A stretch of DNA of 64,000 nt from Lineus longissimus (Eukaryota; Nemertea; Pilidiophora; Heteronemertea; Lineidae): contig NC_088312.1 in assembly GCF_910592395.1 (NCBI RefSeq), positions 15,419,292 through 15,483,291 of the forward strand, written 5' to 3'. Below the pieces are notes generated by a model, which saw only the letters and a list, made by a program, of their open reading frames with translations, did not search any database and had not been told where the DNA came from. This document shows positions 12,611-40,375 of the stretch, piece by piece; positions within the stretch are counted from its first letter, which is position 1; each line of letters begins with the position of its first letter. The position numbers and the translations under genes were made by a program.

Positions 12611-12960
12611 AGACAAGACCACCATTGATTTTGTAAGGCTTTTAGCAGTTAGTTTGTCAATTTTTGGCCGCGTCGAATCAAATACTGTGTGGTGTTGTGA
12701 ATCTGAAATGTGGATATGATATTGCGGACAATTGGGCAAGTAAATGGTGAAATTTAAGTGTAGTTGTCCACGGAAATTTTTTGATAATCGGACAAGTTGA
12801 GAGACGTTGATATTTCGACATGTTTCAACCAACTGGCAGAAAAATCTTTAAAATTGCCAAATGAGTAAAAATCCAAATTAATCTTTTCATCAAATAATTT
12901 CTTTATATCAGTATCAAACTTGCCACAGGCACAGCAAATATCTTTTCAAATGTATTTCAC
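12611..12960. mobile_element. Diverged inverted copy of the GAGACAAGACC element
   Basis: AGACAAGACCACCATTGATT (12,611) and then CTTTTAGCAGTTAGTTTGTC correspond to the reverse complement of the right part of the copies at 9,891 and 11,323. Similarity continues, much diverged, through CTTTATATCAGTATCAAACT and CAAATATCTTTTCAAATGTA. The distal end cannot be placed exactly. This older copy shows that the family was active over some time in this region. Confidence 0.6.
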
Positions 12961-15069
12961 GTGGCACTATTTCAGCACAGAAATATGGTCAGTTTTGATT
13001 AGTCTTGCTGGTGTCTCGCAGGTGAACAGTCTTCGAATCTTCTGACTCATTTTTAGTGGACCTGAGATAACAGTACATGTCGTTCTCCAAAGAGCGAACA
13101 CTTGTGTAGACTCCATGCATGCCATGAGTGGAGCAAATTTTAAGTTTATTTCGTTTGACCACTTCAAAGACCTTTTTTTTCTCCGAGAAAGCCAATTACT
13201 TACATGGTATATATTTGTGATGAAAATATTTGCCCACACATTTAATTCTCGGGATTGAATTAACTGGCAGTTATTGAAGTGGTAAAAGTTTTGAAAGGAT
13301 ACAGTGTATGTTGTCTATTTGATCCAATAGACATATCGGCCCATAGTGTTGTGCATGTTGTATCAGAATTCGGCCATTGGCTCATTGAAGTAACAAAGCC
13401 ATTTACACCTGAGCTCAAAAAGGGGCAAAGTGTTTGCTTGCTATTCCAATTTAAAATTTTGGCATTCTATTTACCAAAAACTTCTAACAAAGATTTCAGG
13501 CTGGTATGTTTAATTCAGTAAAATTTACCCAGAAAGTATGCGCAAACTCTTGGAAAATTGTGGAAATTTGTCTCCAAGATGACATTTCTCTGACTTGTGT
13601 GTTCTAGTGGCTTTATGATTGCCACCAGCCTGATTATGAACCAATTATTCCCTCTAAAACTTGGTTAAAACCAGTCTGTCACTGGAGGATTATAAGGTCA
13701 GTTAGAAAGTGAGAACTGCTCAAACAGGCCCTTTTGCAACTATAAACCAATGAACTGAGCTTGACTAAACTTGGTAGTAGCCCGGGGGTACTTTTGCCCA
13801 GAAATGTCAAGTTTAGTCCCATTGATATGTTTACTCTGATCAGGTTATCTAATGATTTTGTACCACGATTGGATGATCTCTTTAGTGAAAATAAAAATTG
13901 GAAATGGTATCACCAGCTTAGGACAAAGATACAGGCAGTTGGCCCATGGATCATTTCATTTGTACATTGTAAATGTGCCAAGTGAAGGAATGCTATTTCA
14001 CTTTAAAATCCTTCTCAGAGTGAGTGATCAGGCCATGATTTGTTTGCAAGTCATAGCCTAATCATTGACTTCTTAGAAAGGTTTTCCCAGTATTTTCATT
14101 TCTGGCATCCTGTAAATTTTCTTTGTGTATTAAAAGTATGTCATAATTTCGTAATTTTATGCGATGTCATAAAAAGGTAGTATTTCTACTTTAGATTCAA
14201 TAGCGCAGTTAGCCCCATAGAATGTGCATGCCCTCATGCTTCCTAGAAATGCCATCTCATACACCAGAACTGGTGTATTCATGTCAAAATTTGAATATGT
14301 GAGGAAAGCTCAGTCAGGCCTCTCTGTTTACCTTGTCATCCTAATGGAGTATCCTTTTCAATGATCTCCCACCAATAGTCAATGCACACAGTAAGATGTA
14401 TTTTCTCAGCGTTATACATGATTGCTTGAATTGACACAATGTCAGTTATCCTCTCGTTGACAAAGGATCTATCTTAAAGGGAACCCTGTCCTCAAATACT
14501 ACATGTAGTTTGCCAGGAAATACACAATATCATAGTGCAGTTTATGATGCATGCAAATTTGCTAAAATCTGGTATTTATACTGTTGTCTATTGAAGTTCA
14601 TATTCACTGATCAGTACGTATAAAAATGTAATACGCAATTCAAAATTTTTCAAATTCAATTTCAAATTTCTGATTTTTAACTAACATTGTAGACCTTAAA
14701 GGTGTGAGGCCACAAAAGAAGTACATTCTAATCCATAAGGGTGACAATATCTTTGGAGATACATTCTCCTGATAAGGACACCTTGAAATGTTCCATGAAT
14801 AAAACTAACATTTGAAGAAATGGAGAACTTTGAATAGCCCTCACAAAATGATACATGTCGTTTAGTATAACTAAGTTACCAGTCAGGGAAGGAGCCCATG
14901 CAGTTTTGTGATTTGTCACAAGGACATGGGCAGGTGCACATTTTTGGGCAAACCTAGCTGTTCTTGGAGAAGACATTGGGAGAAACTAAACTAGTACTGG
15001 CTGCATTTTTACCAATCTACGAGGTACTTGATTTGGAGAAAGATGTGAAAAAAATGGATGATATTGATG
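12961..15069. other. Gene-less stretch upstream of STK33, part 3
   Basis: No gene is recognisable. Open frames at 13,279-13,521 and 13,761-14,061 have no domain or motif that I can place and no flanking splice pattern. No obvious repeats are seen. Confidence 0.45.
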
Positions 15070-15265
15070 TACAGCAGATCCTTCCTTAGCGGACACCTCT
15101 CTATTAAGGACAAGCTCTCTATAAAATACAACTTATAAAGGACACTAGTTTTTGTCCCAAATTGGTTGTTTCAACTCAATTTGACCTATCTTATCAAGAC
15201 ACCTCTCTATTGTGGGCAGCACCAGTCAGTCCCGAGGGTGTCCTTAATACAGAGGTTCTACTGTA
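15070..15265. mobile_element. GTAGAACCTC palindromic MITE, copy 1
   Basis: About 195 bp. It begins TACAGCAGATCCTTCCTTAG and ends AGAGGTTCTACTGTA, with internal inverted phrases CACCTCTCTATTAAGGACA and TGTCCTTAATACAGAGG. Further copies of this family are at 30,264, 42,513, 42,821 and 59,976. No coding capacity. The last is in the opposite orientation. Confidence 0.85.
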
Positions 15266-16079
15266 GTTTGATAACAATTTGATATTTTCTTTAAATGCTT
15301 GAACACACCACAACAGACGCCCTGCCAGTGAGGCACTATTGTTGTGGTGTGTTCAAGTGTACGAAATATCAAATTACTCAGACACTATAGATCAATTCCA
15401 GGAACACCAAATTTTTTTCATATTTCTCGAAAAAACCTATATATACCTACATGAAAGTGAAGTTTGGTGCAAATTCAGCTTAATCACTGTAGTTATTCTA
15501 GTTCTGCATGGAGAACACAATGCATCTCATTACATTAAATTTTAACCTTTGCTTGGCCCCACGCCTTACATTCTTTGACATTTGAAAGTGGTCTATTGTA
15601 AAACATGTAAACTGACTTTGTTTGTTTGGAGGCAGTAATATCATATTCAAATAGACAAGTTTCCAAACGATTATGACAAGTTTATGTTGTCCATATATGA
15701 CTCAAACTCAAGTCATGGCCGACTGATTTTCCAGTAATTTTCACCAGACATACATGTATGTATCGCAATATCGAGTGAGAGGCCCGGCCATTGGTTGTCC
15801 GATTCTTTTCAATAACTGGAATTGAGTCCGATTTCGACTTAAAAATTACTATTAATAGACCATGACTCTATCATTTATTCTAAATGACTTGCCGGACTTG
15901 ATAGGTATATATAAGGAAGGCTATATGATCAGACACCAGTTATATTCTGATCTGAAGATTTGTAAGGAACTGATATCTATTTCATTGACGTAACGATGGT
16001 TAGGTCATATGGATTTGGTCTGATTGACTGGAGGAGGGGTTGTAGAGGTACGAAAATTAATTTAAATGTTAATTTTATT
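15266..16079. other. Gene-less stretch with one strong hairpin
   Basis: CTTGAACACACCACAACA (15,299-15,316) and its exact complement TGTTGTGGTGTGTTCAAG (15,339-15,356) form an 18-bp perfect stem with a 22-nt loop. Nothing else is recognisable up to the repeat at 16,080. Confidence 0.6.
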
Positions 16080-16868
16080 ACCCCTCAGCCCAAATGGGCT
16101 AGAGGGTAATTGTCGTCAAGTGCGCCATCCGTCCGGGCGGGCGGACGGGCGTCTGCTACTTGGTTTCCGTCGATTTCTAGGAGAACGGCTTTGACAATCA
16201 ATTCAATTTTTGGTATTTACTTTGGGGTGACTAGAGGAAGGATCCTTTCGAAAACGGGCTTGTTCCGATTATCAATATGGCCACCAGGGCGGCGTGTTTG
16301 AAATTGGTTTCCGTCAATTTCGAGGAGAACCGTTTGTCCGATCAACTTCATTTTTGGTATGTACGTTGGGGGTGACTAGAGGAAAGTTCCTTTCGAAAAC
16401 CGGCTCGTTCTGATTCTAAATATGGTCACCAGGGCGGCGTGCTTAAAATCGGTTTCCGTCAGTTTCGAGGAGAACCGTTCGTCCGATTAAATTCATTTTT
16501 GGTATGTACGTTGAGGGTGACTAGAGCGAGGTTCCTTTCGAAAACCGGCTCATTCTGATTCTCAATATGGTCACCAGGGCAACGTGCTTGAAATCGGTTT
16601 CCGTCAATTTCAAGGAGAACGGCTTGGAGGATGGAATCAATTTTTAGTTGGTGTAGGCCTAATGCAGTTTTGTAAGGGGAAGGTTCCTTTCGAAAATTAG
16701 CGCGATTCGAAATTCAATATGGCCGCCACACTCACATCCTCAAAATAGGTTTCCACAATTTTAATTTCCATATGCAAACTAGCCACTCCACTAAGCCAGC
16801 TTCACCATTATCTCACCTTCAACCTTAATAGGCTGAGGGGTTATGCTCGCTTTGCGATGCTATTTTTT
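16080..16868. mobile_element. ~780-bp ACCCCTCAGCC element, copy upstream of STK33 exon 1
   Basis: It starts ACCCCTCAGCCCAAATGGGC and ends with AATAGGCTGAGGGGTTATGC and TCGCTTTGCGATG, so CCCCTCAGCC and GGCTGAGGGG are short inverted ends. The interior has about four tandem units of ~145 bp, each with GGTTTCCGTCAATTTCGAGG, a FTTTTTGGTATGTACGTT-like phrase and GGTTCCTTTCGAAAA. A second copy in the same orientation lies at 18,030-18,809. No coding frame is conserved between units. Confidence 0.85.
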
Positions 16869-17004
16869 GAAATCTTTTTGTCATGCTTTTTAGTTGGCTA
16901 TATAATTACAATGTTATTATTTTTATGGAAAAATGCATGGTGTCAGCAAATGCAGAGGAACTTGCAGCTACTTTAGCAAAAGTTTTCAATTTAATGCCGT
17001 TATA

Positions 17005-17233
17005 ATATGTGACCCGCTCTACCAAAACTAGGCGCTTGTCGCATCTGAACTTGACAGGTTGATACGGACTTGTTGTTCATTTCCCTATTGTAGACCTTTT
17101 GTGAAATGTGACCAAATCAGTTTGTAATAGATTTCACAAAAGGTCTACAATAGGGAAATGAACAACAAGTCCGTATCAACCTGTCAAGTTCAGATGCGAC
17201 AAGCGCCTAGTTTTGGTAGAGCGGGTCACATAT
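17005..17233. mobile_element. 103-bp perfect inverted repeat (foldback MITE) just upstream of STK33
   Basis: Bases 17,005-17,107 and 17,131-17,233 are exact reverse complements by manual alignment, with a 23-nt spacer. The outer ends read ATATGTGACCCGCTCTACCA and TGGTAGAGCGGGTCACATAT. The right arm ends 99 bp before the splice acceptor of the STK33 start exon (AG at 17,331-17,332). A diverged relative with only its outer ~48 bp still inverted lies in STK33 intron 2 at 20,182-20,375, so this is a transposable family rather than a chance palindrome. Confidence 0.9.
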
Positions 17234-17352
17234 GGTTGGTTGGAATCTGCCAAGCAGATTATGTTGCTTTACTACTTCATCATGTAAAAAGTGCAACCGC
17301 CTGCTTAGTTTTTGATGTGTTATATATTGCAGGGGTATCTGACTTTCCTACA

Positions 17353-33125
<15,773 letters not shown>

Positions 33126-33259
33126 TTACACAGAAATGAAGTGGCTGTCTCACCAAAGGAATCATAGACTATTTCCCTAGTTGTGGCTCAGGTTGTTGAC
33201 CATCACTTTATGTCCTTCTTTTTCTTTTCTTAGACTTCTACATACATCATTGGTTGTAT

Positions 33260-33660
33260 AGGTGTTGCCTTGGCCACCTTGTGTGTCATGCTGTTGACCA
33301 TGTAAGTGTTGCCTTGGCCACCTTATGGGTTATGATGTTGGTCATGTAAGTGTTGCCTTGGCCACCTTGTGGGTTATGATGTTGGCCATGTAAGTGTTGC
33401 CTTGGCCACCTTGTGGGTGATGATGTTGGTCATGTAAGTGTTGCCTTGGCCACCTTATGGGTTATGATGTTTGTCATGTAAGTGTTGCCTTGGCCACCTT
33501 ATGTGTCATGATGTTGGTCATGTAAGTGTTGCCTTGGCCACCTTATGTGTCATGATGTTGGTCATGTAAGTGTTGCCTTTGCCACCTTGTGGGTTATGAT
33601 GTTGGTCATGTAAGTGCTGCCTTGGCCACCTTATGTGTCATGATGTTGGTCATAAAAGTG
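33260..33660. repeat. 44-bp minisatellite, ~9 units, just 3' of the STK33 stop codon
   Basis: The unit reads TGTTGCCTTGGCCACCTTAT, then GGGTTATGATGTTGGTCATG, then TAAG. Nine head-to-tail copies begin 135 bp after the stop, with variants GTGGGTT, ATGTGTC and TTGGCC/TTTGCC. If transcribed it lies in the STK33 3' UTR; the polyadenylation site could not be located. Confidence 0.9.
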
Positions 33661-33765
33661 TGGCCACCTGTTCCTTGTTAAGTGCCCTTACTTGAGTGAC
33701 AGGAAGAATTCACTTTTATAAAATCTTGTCCACATGCATGGTAGGGCTTGGATATTCTCTTAATA

Positions 33766-34652
33766 CTAGATGTTAAAAGAAACATTTGTCACTTTTGATT
33801 TCTAATAACTTCTAAACAACTGCTTTGATAGGGACCAAATTTTAATAGCATGTAACTGACATCCATCAAATTTTCTGGTAAAGGTTTGGTTGCGTAATGA
33901 GTTATGACAACCGAGTACTAAGGGATTACATTTGGGGGTGGTTTTGTGTACCTGTCTCTTAAAACCGAGCACTCTCGACCTGGCATCCTCCGATTGCTAT
34001 ACAGCGTTCAAGGCGCTGATCATCATCATCATCGTATAATGTCGAAGGCATTGTAGGCCTGTTGGAATACTCTTGATGCAGACGACAGCTTGTCAAGGAA
34101 GTCTGGATCACCTCGAATGTCATTGCACACATTCTCGATTGTTGGTTGCAGTTCGTCTACATTTGCAAAGAGCCTTTGGACATACACCAACTCTTTCAGA
34201 TATCCCCAGGGAAAAAGTCGCACGTTGTGAGGTCTGGGCTTCTAGCAGGCCATTCCTCTTGCAGCTGTAGTTAACACATTACTTCCCCTATGCCTCAAGA
34301 AACTTATGACTACGAATATCTTTTGCTCTGCGTTGAGTTTTACACAAAATAAAAAGGTCTGGATCTTCCCTGACCATAAACAACCAGTTATTCGGTAACC
34401 AGATGACATGACCATAGACTTGTGTGTGGTAACGAGAAGTCTGAACGAACCCGGAAAGAAATGGTAATGCACAAAAATGACAATAAAGTTTATTCCCCTA
34501 TAACTTGGTAGGCATTAGGGATTATGCAACCAAACCTTTACCAGATAATTTTATGGATGTCAGTTACGTGCTATTAAAATTTGGTTCCTATCGGAATAGT
34601 TGTTTAGAAGTCATTTAAAATCAAAAGTGACAAATATTTTTTTAACACCTAG
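33766..34652. mobile_element. Tc1/mariner-superfamily element, deleted and non-autonomous
   Basis: Inverted ends of about 130-140 bp: CTAGATGTTAAAAGAAACAT (33,766) against TTTTTTTAACACCTAG (ending 34,652), continuing inward with ATTTGTCACTTTTGAT, ACTTCTAAACAACT, CCAAATTTTAATAGC and CTGGTAAAGGTTTGGTTGC. TA dinucleotides flank both ends, the target duplication of this superfamily. The 887-bp element keeps only a broken C-terminal piece of transposase. It is inserted downstream of STK33. Confidence 0.85.
34029..34258 (-). pseudogene. Broken C-terminal fragment of a mariner-type transposase
   Basis: One frame reads EEWPARSPDLTTCDFF and the next frame continues WGYLKELVYVQRLFANVDEL, the typical WPARSPDL...DFF.WGYLK..VY signature of mariner-type transposases. 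The two pieces are in different frames, so at least one indel lies between them near 34,215. The last catalytic Asp region is represented by PDLTTCDFF; the earlier catalytic positions are missing. Confidence 0.75.
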
Positions 34653-35542
34653 TATATCAAGACATCATCAGCTGGTGTCTTCGCCACAGATTTAGGCATT
34701 GACAAAGTTACCTTATTTATGTGCATATAACGAGCAAAAATGAATCCAAGATTACATAACAAACTTTGGTTGTTGATTGTTACAAATACACAAGTGTGGT
34801 TATATTGTTCTAAGTAACTACGGTTTATAATGCATAAAGTATGCAGTACACAGGGATTCTGACTGACATTGCACACAATTTCATCTGTGTAATGATTGTG
34901 ATTCTTATGTTGGATGTTTTTGAAATATTATCTTCCATGATTGTTGTCGAGTGATGATCAAGAATCTAAATTGTGGCATAATAATTTAACTGTGATTAGT
35001 AATGCTGTTATTGGGGGCAATCCATCTGGTGTAGACACCACAAGAACACTTTATAGATATGGTCCATTACTATAAAGTTGTCTTTTAGTTATCCTGGCCC
35101 TCTCGTAAACACTTTCTGTCAGTGTTGAAAGAACTTGGATTGCTCCTGGTGGTTCAATTTCATGCAGGACGTTGTTTAAACATCATTTCACTAACCCTAC
35201 AAGTCAACTTTTCCCAAGAGCTGATAGTGGGTCACCTGCACATTTGTACACCGGTATATCCCATCACTACTGGCATCAGTCTCTGTGAACAGTGACCCAG
35301 TATCAGCTCCTGGGAAACATAAAGAAACATATACATGATGATTTGAAAATTCCAAAACACCCATGAATCCAAATGGCACCTGTTTTAGTTCATTGGATGC
35401 CAAGAAAACTAACAAGCTTACCCAATCTGCACAGTGCCTACTGTGCCTGTGACACATAGATGATGTCAATGCTGGAGTAAACAACCCTTGTGCATTATGA
35501 TGTATATTCTAAAATACCTGGATTTGGAACAAACTGCCCTTC
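34653..35542. other. Intergenic sequence between STK33 and SMAP, no gene seen
   Basis: Only short unrelated open frames occur. No repeats beyond those listed separately were noticed. Confidence 0.5.
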
Positions 35543-35853
35543 ACAGTATAAATGCACTTTGCGCAAACGAAGCCTCGTTTTGAATTCAGCAGTTATGGTT
35601 TGGCAACCATAACCGCTTCGGTTGGTGCAAAATGTGGAAGCTGTCAAAAACCATTTGAATTAAACCACATTTTTCATTGTTTAATTTGACATATTTTAGA
35701 ATGGAAATTGTCACTGTCAGTATTGATTGTCTGACTAAAACCACTCATGTTGGCCAAAACCGAGGCAGAGCTGAGGTCTTGGTCTACATTTTAGCTCCAC
35801 CCTCGCGGTTTTGGTGAGACAACCAATACCTCCAGTTTGGTACCGATTCCTTA
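35543..35853. mobile_element. CTCACCAAAA-family MITE, most complete copy
   Basis: About 310 bp from ACAGTATAAATGCACTTTGC to CAATACCTCCAGTTTGGTAC, holding GTTATGGTTTGGCAACCATAACC and CCACCCTCGCGGTTTTGGTG. It gives the uninterrupted structure against which the split copy at 17,817-18,924 can be read. Confidence 0.75.
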
Positions 35854-36625
35854 ACCATATATCTCAATACTTTGCTATGTTTAGAGTCAAGTCAGATGAG
35901 TTGGCATCAATGTTGTTTAAACAACCGTGCTGCATGCTGTTATAATAATGATTACCTGTAGATGTTTGTTGATTACAGTACTGTTAAAGGAGAACAATCA
36001 TAGTGAACTAGTGTTTATTTTTTGATAATGATGTACATAAAGCCGTCCATTTCTAGACGCTGTCATCCAGTGTGTACTGCTGATAGAAAGAAGTAATTGT
36101 TAAAGAGTGTTGTCTCCTCTAATGTTGACTATAGTTGTCTTCTGTGTCATGTTCTTACTTTGGAGGGGTCTGTTGGAACCTAGCAATAGCAGCAGTTGAT
36201 TAGAAGCTGTATTTGACCATCCTATCACCCCATACATCCTTATGTGCACCAAGAATAAGGATAGTATTACAAAGATTACTTGGTTCTCCCTGGGTTCAAT
36301 AAAAATAGGCACTGCTTGGTGCACAGAGATCAGCTCAGTGGGGTTTCTAGGTAGAATGTCTGAACAAGTAGACAGCATGGGCAGCGCTGCTCATAGATCT
36401 GCAGGAATAGGGAGCTGGATAGTGCCTCTAATAAACTGCTGCTGATGGTAGTTAAAATTTAAGTTCACCTTGGCCTCGATCGATCAGCAAAATTGAAATA
36501 ATATTTTTGAAAATAACAGAGCTTTGATCCTAAAATAATCAAGGGTTTTTTTTGTCAGACCTTGACAGAAAATATCTTTTTAGAAGGTGGGTTCAGGGCT
36601 TATCATACTACTTTGTAAATGCACA

Positions 36626-36779
36626 GACCAGGGCTCGGTTGTTCAAAATAACTTTGTCTCTATAGTCTAATGCTGGCGTTAACTTAACTTGGTGTTAAGT
36701 ATAAGGGCTTAACTGAAGGAGATAACGCCAAGGTAAGTTAACACCAACATTAGTGACAAAATTTGTTTTGAACAACCGG
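36626..36779. mobile_element. Palindromic MITE (CAGGGC...GTTGTTC family), intergenic copy
   Basis: GACCAGGGCTCGGTTGTTCA against TTTGTTTTGAACAACCGG, with inner AATGCTGGCGTTAACTTAAC and GTTAACACCAACATTAG. Same family as 25,801-25,943. Confidence 0.7.
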
Positions 36780-37132
36780 AAAAATCTCTTTTGCTGGTAG
36801 TAGGCCTACATAAAAGCAGGTTCCTTCTCCCACCCCTCCTGGTATTTTGTCTGTCGCATATCTGTTATGTACTTCCTGTCACTTTAGATTGCCTCAGCTT
36901 TTCGAGATCTCTCCCTCACGACATTTATAACAATTTGCACTTGTTTTTTTCTGATGCTGTTGTATAGTTATATATTTCAATCCGTCCGCAGAAACCTGAA
37001 GGCTGTCGAGTTAGAAGGTAATCAGTCAAGCAAGCAGCCCGTTTTGCGATTTGTTGCCAATTCAGGTAGTGGTTGCTGATTCAGGTGACAACCCCCTCAA
37101 AACTCCCCAATTCGACTATGTCATGGAGATGC

Positions 37133-37224
37133 TACAAGGTGGCCCAGAAATATTTTCCCTCGCACAATGGATACACAATAGAATTCTATTGTGCATGGGG
37201 AAAATAATTCTGGGCCACCCTGTA
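37133..37224. mobile_element. 92-bp near-perfect palindromic MITE
   Basis: TACAAGGTGGCCCAGAAATA (37,133) against TATT-like AATAATTCTGGGCCACCC ending TGTA at 37,224. The centre ACAATAGAATTCTATTGT is a perfect palindrome. The whole unit can fold into one hairpin with a few mismatches. Confidence 0.75.
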
Positions 37225-37228
37225 CAAC

Positions 37229-40200
37229 ATAGATCTAGCTGTGGTGCAAGTGCTCAATAGTGTGGCAGGTAAAAAAATGAGCAATATCTTGCTAAATCTT
37301 ATCCATTGTCAAGTGGTGATATTATCAATTTGCAGAGCAACTTGGGGGTTCATCAATGAAATCAACAAGGACATGCGCAGATGTGGGCCTATTGCGTAAA
37401 CCTATTTTGTGAAAAGATGCAGCTAAATCTAGCGGCAAATTGTAAATCTAGCTATCCAAACATGACTTGTACATGAGTGGTGCAGCACAAGAAGCAACCA
37501 AGCCAGAAGTATAGCGACAACTCGCAAAATGGAGAGCCTTTCATGACTGGTAATATGCACTGTTTATAGGGTAGGTGCATTCCGTAGATTACTATATGTG
37601 TGTTGACCGCTGGAAATCAGAGATAGGCTTTGCTGTAGTGCAGTAATTACACAAGCCAGTGTGATGAAACTTGGTATGAATAATATGTTCTGCCTACATA
37701 TTTGATCACGTTTCTCGGGTTTACAACATCTCACTAACTTCCTGTGTAAAATATGTAATGTAAGATGGTAACAGAAACATATACCTACACCTTGGCCTGG
37801 CCGGAAAGTAACATTGGAACTTAAAGTTTCGTTGAACACCTTTTGTATTCCGAAAAAATTGACAGGTGGGATTCAAATATAAGGTTAAAAAATAACCAAT
37901 AATTACATAAATACTGAAGGTGACTGCAAGTAGGTTGCAACATGTCTTATTCAAAAAGCTGCTTCGGCACAGAAAGGAAAATGTCCGAAGTCACAATGCT
38001 CTTCCAAAACTGACGTAAAAATATTCTACGGGAGTATCATTATGGTCAAGTAAGAATAGCGTCATGTATTGTCGTCAGGAAACTAACTAACTTGATCATA
38101 TTTCATGTGACCCTTGCCTGGTTGCGTCCGTCGGCTGCCTCACATCAACTTTAGACATTACAAGATTCTTTTCGGTTGACGAAACAAATCCCTATGTCTT
38201 CATTGATTAAATAAATGGTCTTGGAATAGAGTACATACATTCAAGCATTATACATCCCTGGAAGCGTACCTCGGGACAGAAAAATGCTGAGGCATTTAGT
38301 GACATGTCCGACAACTACCACCTGGACCATGGCATACTATCATTGACAACTGTCAGTGATGGTCCTCATTAATTTCCCTGAGCTCTTGACAGTTGGTTCT
38401 CAAGAGCTTTAGAATTAGTGCGTACACCTAGCTCCTGTGTCACGAGTTATAAGTTGAGAATGTATTTCATGACTTGTTTGCTATTGGGGGCTATTCATTT
38501 ATTGTTTCTCACGGACCCCAACAAAAGAGGCTGTCCTGTTTATGTTATTACATAACTATAGCCATCATTAATAATATTGATTAAAGAATCTGTACTTGAT
38601 AACAAATCGGTCATTTTTTGTGATTTCAAAGACGATCGTCCATTTTTACGTCTTTTTTCTAAAACAACGAAGAACTGCATGATAGCATTGTTTACATGAT
38701 CCAGTTGTGTGCCAGTCCCATCTAACTATCATAGCTTGTTTATACATGTACATACATTTTAATGCATTTAATTAACTTCGGTTTGCTTTCATTGAGTGAT
38801 GTTTGTCCTTAGATTATCATTTATTTATTTATTTCATTTTTCGTATTGGTAGCAGAAATGACAAGTTTCGTTTTTGATGAAAACTTATCGTCCAATGATA
38901 GTGATTCACATCACCTTTAGTATTTCAAAGTAATACCGTTCGTCATTACACAATGCATGTATCTATATTTCTTTTTTTCTGCCACATTTTTGGCGCATTT
39001 CTGCAACCAAGGACAAATCAGTGTTCTGTGCCCAGACCTGCACCAATGTATCAAAAAACCATTTTTTTTCTACTTGTTTTCGAAATTGTACTTCAAAACC
39101 AACCTGATAGTGATGTTTAGCATTCACTTCTCCTGGTGTATCAGTCACCTGGGTCAGAGCGAATTTGTCCGACAGGTCAAACTAGAACCGAAGCATCTAC
39201 TTTGTGTGCCCAAGTGCAGATTCGATGTTAACTTAGTCGTACTGTGTGTAATAATGAAACCAACATCAAATTTTCAAATTGTACAGAATTGTTGAAAGTT
39301 GGATTGTACATGTATGAACCTCTACTGATTTCTCATGAAATAAAAACAAATTTTGATTAAAGCTCTTTTTTGTTAAATTTTTTTTACAAATGTGCCTTGA
39401 CAGATTTAGGCACAAAACATTAGACAGGATTGAGGACGAGCCTCCATTCCCTCCCCCTGTGGAATCAGCTGCCATCTCTCCAACCACCAAGCACCTTTCC
39501 TAGTATTGGCCAACCACTTTCCGAGCAAATCCAGCTTCTAACTGAAGAACACTTATAAACCAGGTGCTCGTATCGACCATACATTTAACTGGCAGCTTCC
39601 ACACTGTGGCAAGGCTATGCCAGGACACCCAAACCAATGTTGATTCTCTACTTTTAACGTTTGAGCTGAGACAGTTGCGGGCATGAGAGAAATCAAAGTG
39701 TACATTTCATCTGTAACATCTCGAACACTGGAACCACAGATGCAACATTGGTTGAAAACCTGATCAATGCTCCTTGGGTGTCCTGGCATAGCCTCATCAC
39801 AGTCAGGAAGCTGGGAAGTAATTTGCAATAGAGTGACTTTTGTTGCTGCACCATACCAACTGAAAACTCTACTTCCCCGTAACTCAAACTTTAACTGAAC
39901 AGTGACCAGCCCCCCAGGTAGAATGTCCACCATCACCCAAGGAATTGATCGCATTCCCGATCTCTCAGATAGAATGATAAATGGTCCATACAAGGACTTC
40001 GTCTACAGTCAGAAGCTGGATTTGCTTGGACAGGTGGTTCGGGGCATGACTTGTAGAGCTGATTCCAGACACAATATGGAGAACATTGGGTATGATCCTT
40101 GAAAAAAACAGAATGATGCTGCGACAATGTCCTTCTGCGTCTTCGGAATGTCCCTTTGGTGAATCTTACTTTCATATACTTGCCAGTCAAATGAGGGAAC

Positions 40201-40260
40201 AGTGCTCCTTTTTGATTGTCCTTTACAGACTGCTAAGTTAATTTTCGGACTGCCAATAGT
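37229..40260. other. Intergenic sequence between STK33 and SMAP, no gene seen
   Basis: No splice-supported coding region. The antisense open frame at 39,553-39,993 (146 codons) has no recognisable motif, and the plus-strand frame at 38,957-39,295 overlaps T-rich sequence. Nothing else can be supported. Confidence 0.45.
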
Positions 40261-40261
40261 T

Positions 40262-40375
40262 AAGTGCCATGCTCAAGGACACTGGATCAGTTAATGGTTT
40301 TACTGAGAGTCAAGCTCATGACCTTCATGTTATCAGCCTGGTGCCCTGTCCATTAGGCAACTTATTCCTTACCGA
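40262..40375 (-). mobile_element. tRNA-derived SINE fragment
   Basis: On the minus strand GTTGCCTAATGGACAGGGCA resembles a tRNA A-box region and GGTCATGAGCTTGACTCTC a degenerate B box, with GTCCTTGAGCATGGCACTTA downstream, a phrase common after tRNA-like heads in animal SINEs. It cannot fold as a functional tRNA. Assigned on composition only. Confidence 0.4.

Noticed and set aside
17158-17352. Upstream in-frame ATG at 17,158 extending STK33 by 65 codons
   Set aside because: It begins inside the perfect inverted-repeat element, and a strong acceptor at 17,331-17,332 shows that this stretch is intron or upstream sequence.
33260-33660. Regular 44-bp repeats considered as a CRISPR array
   Set aside because: Units are contiguous with no unique spacers and the context is a eukaryotic gene; it is a minisatellite.
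39553-39993. 146-codon minus-strand frame in the STK33-SMAP intergenic region
   Set aside because: No motif or splice context; upstream of a LINE tail but not matching LINE protein. Could be revisited with a protein search.
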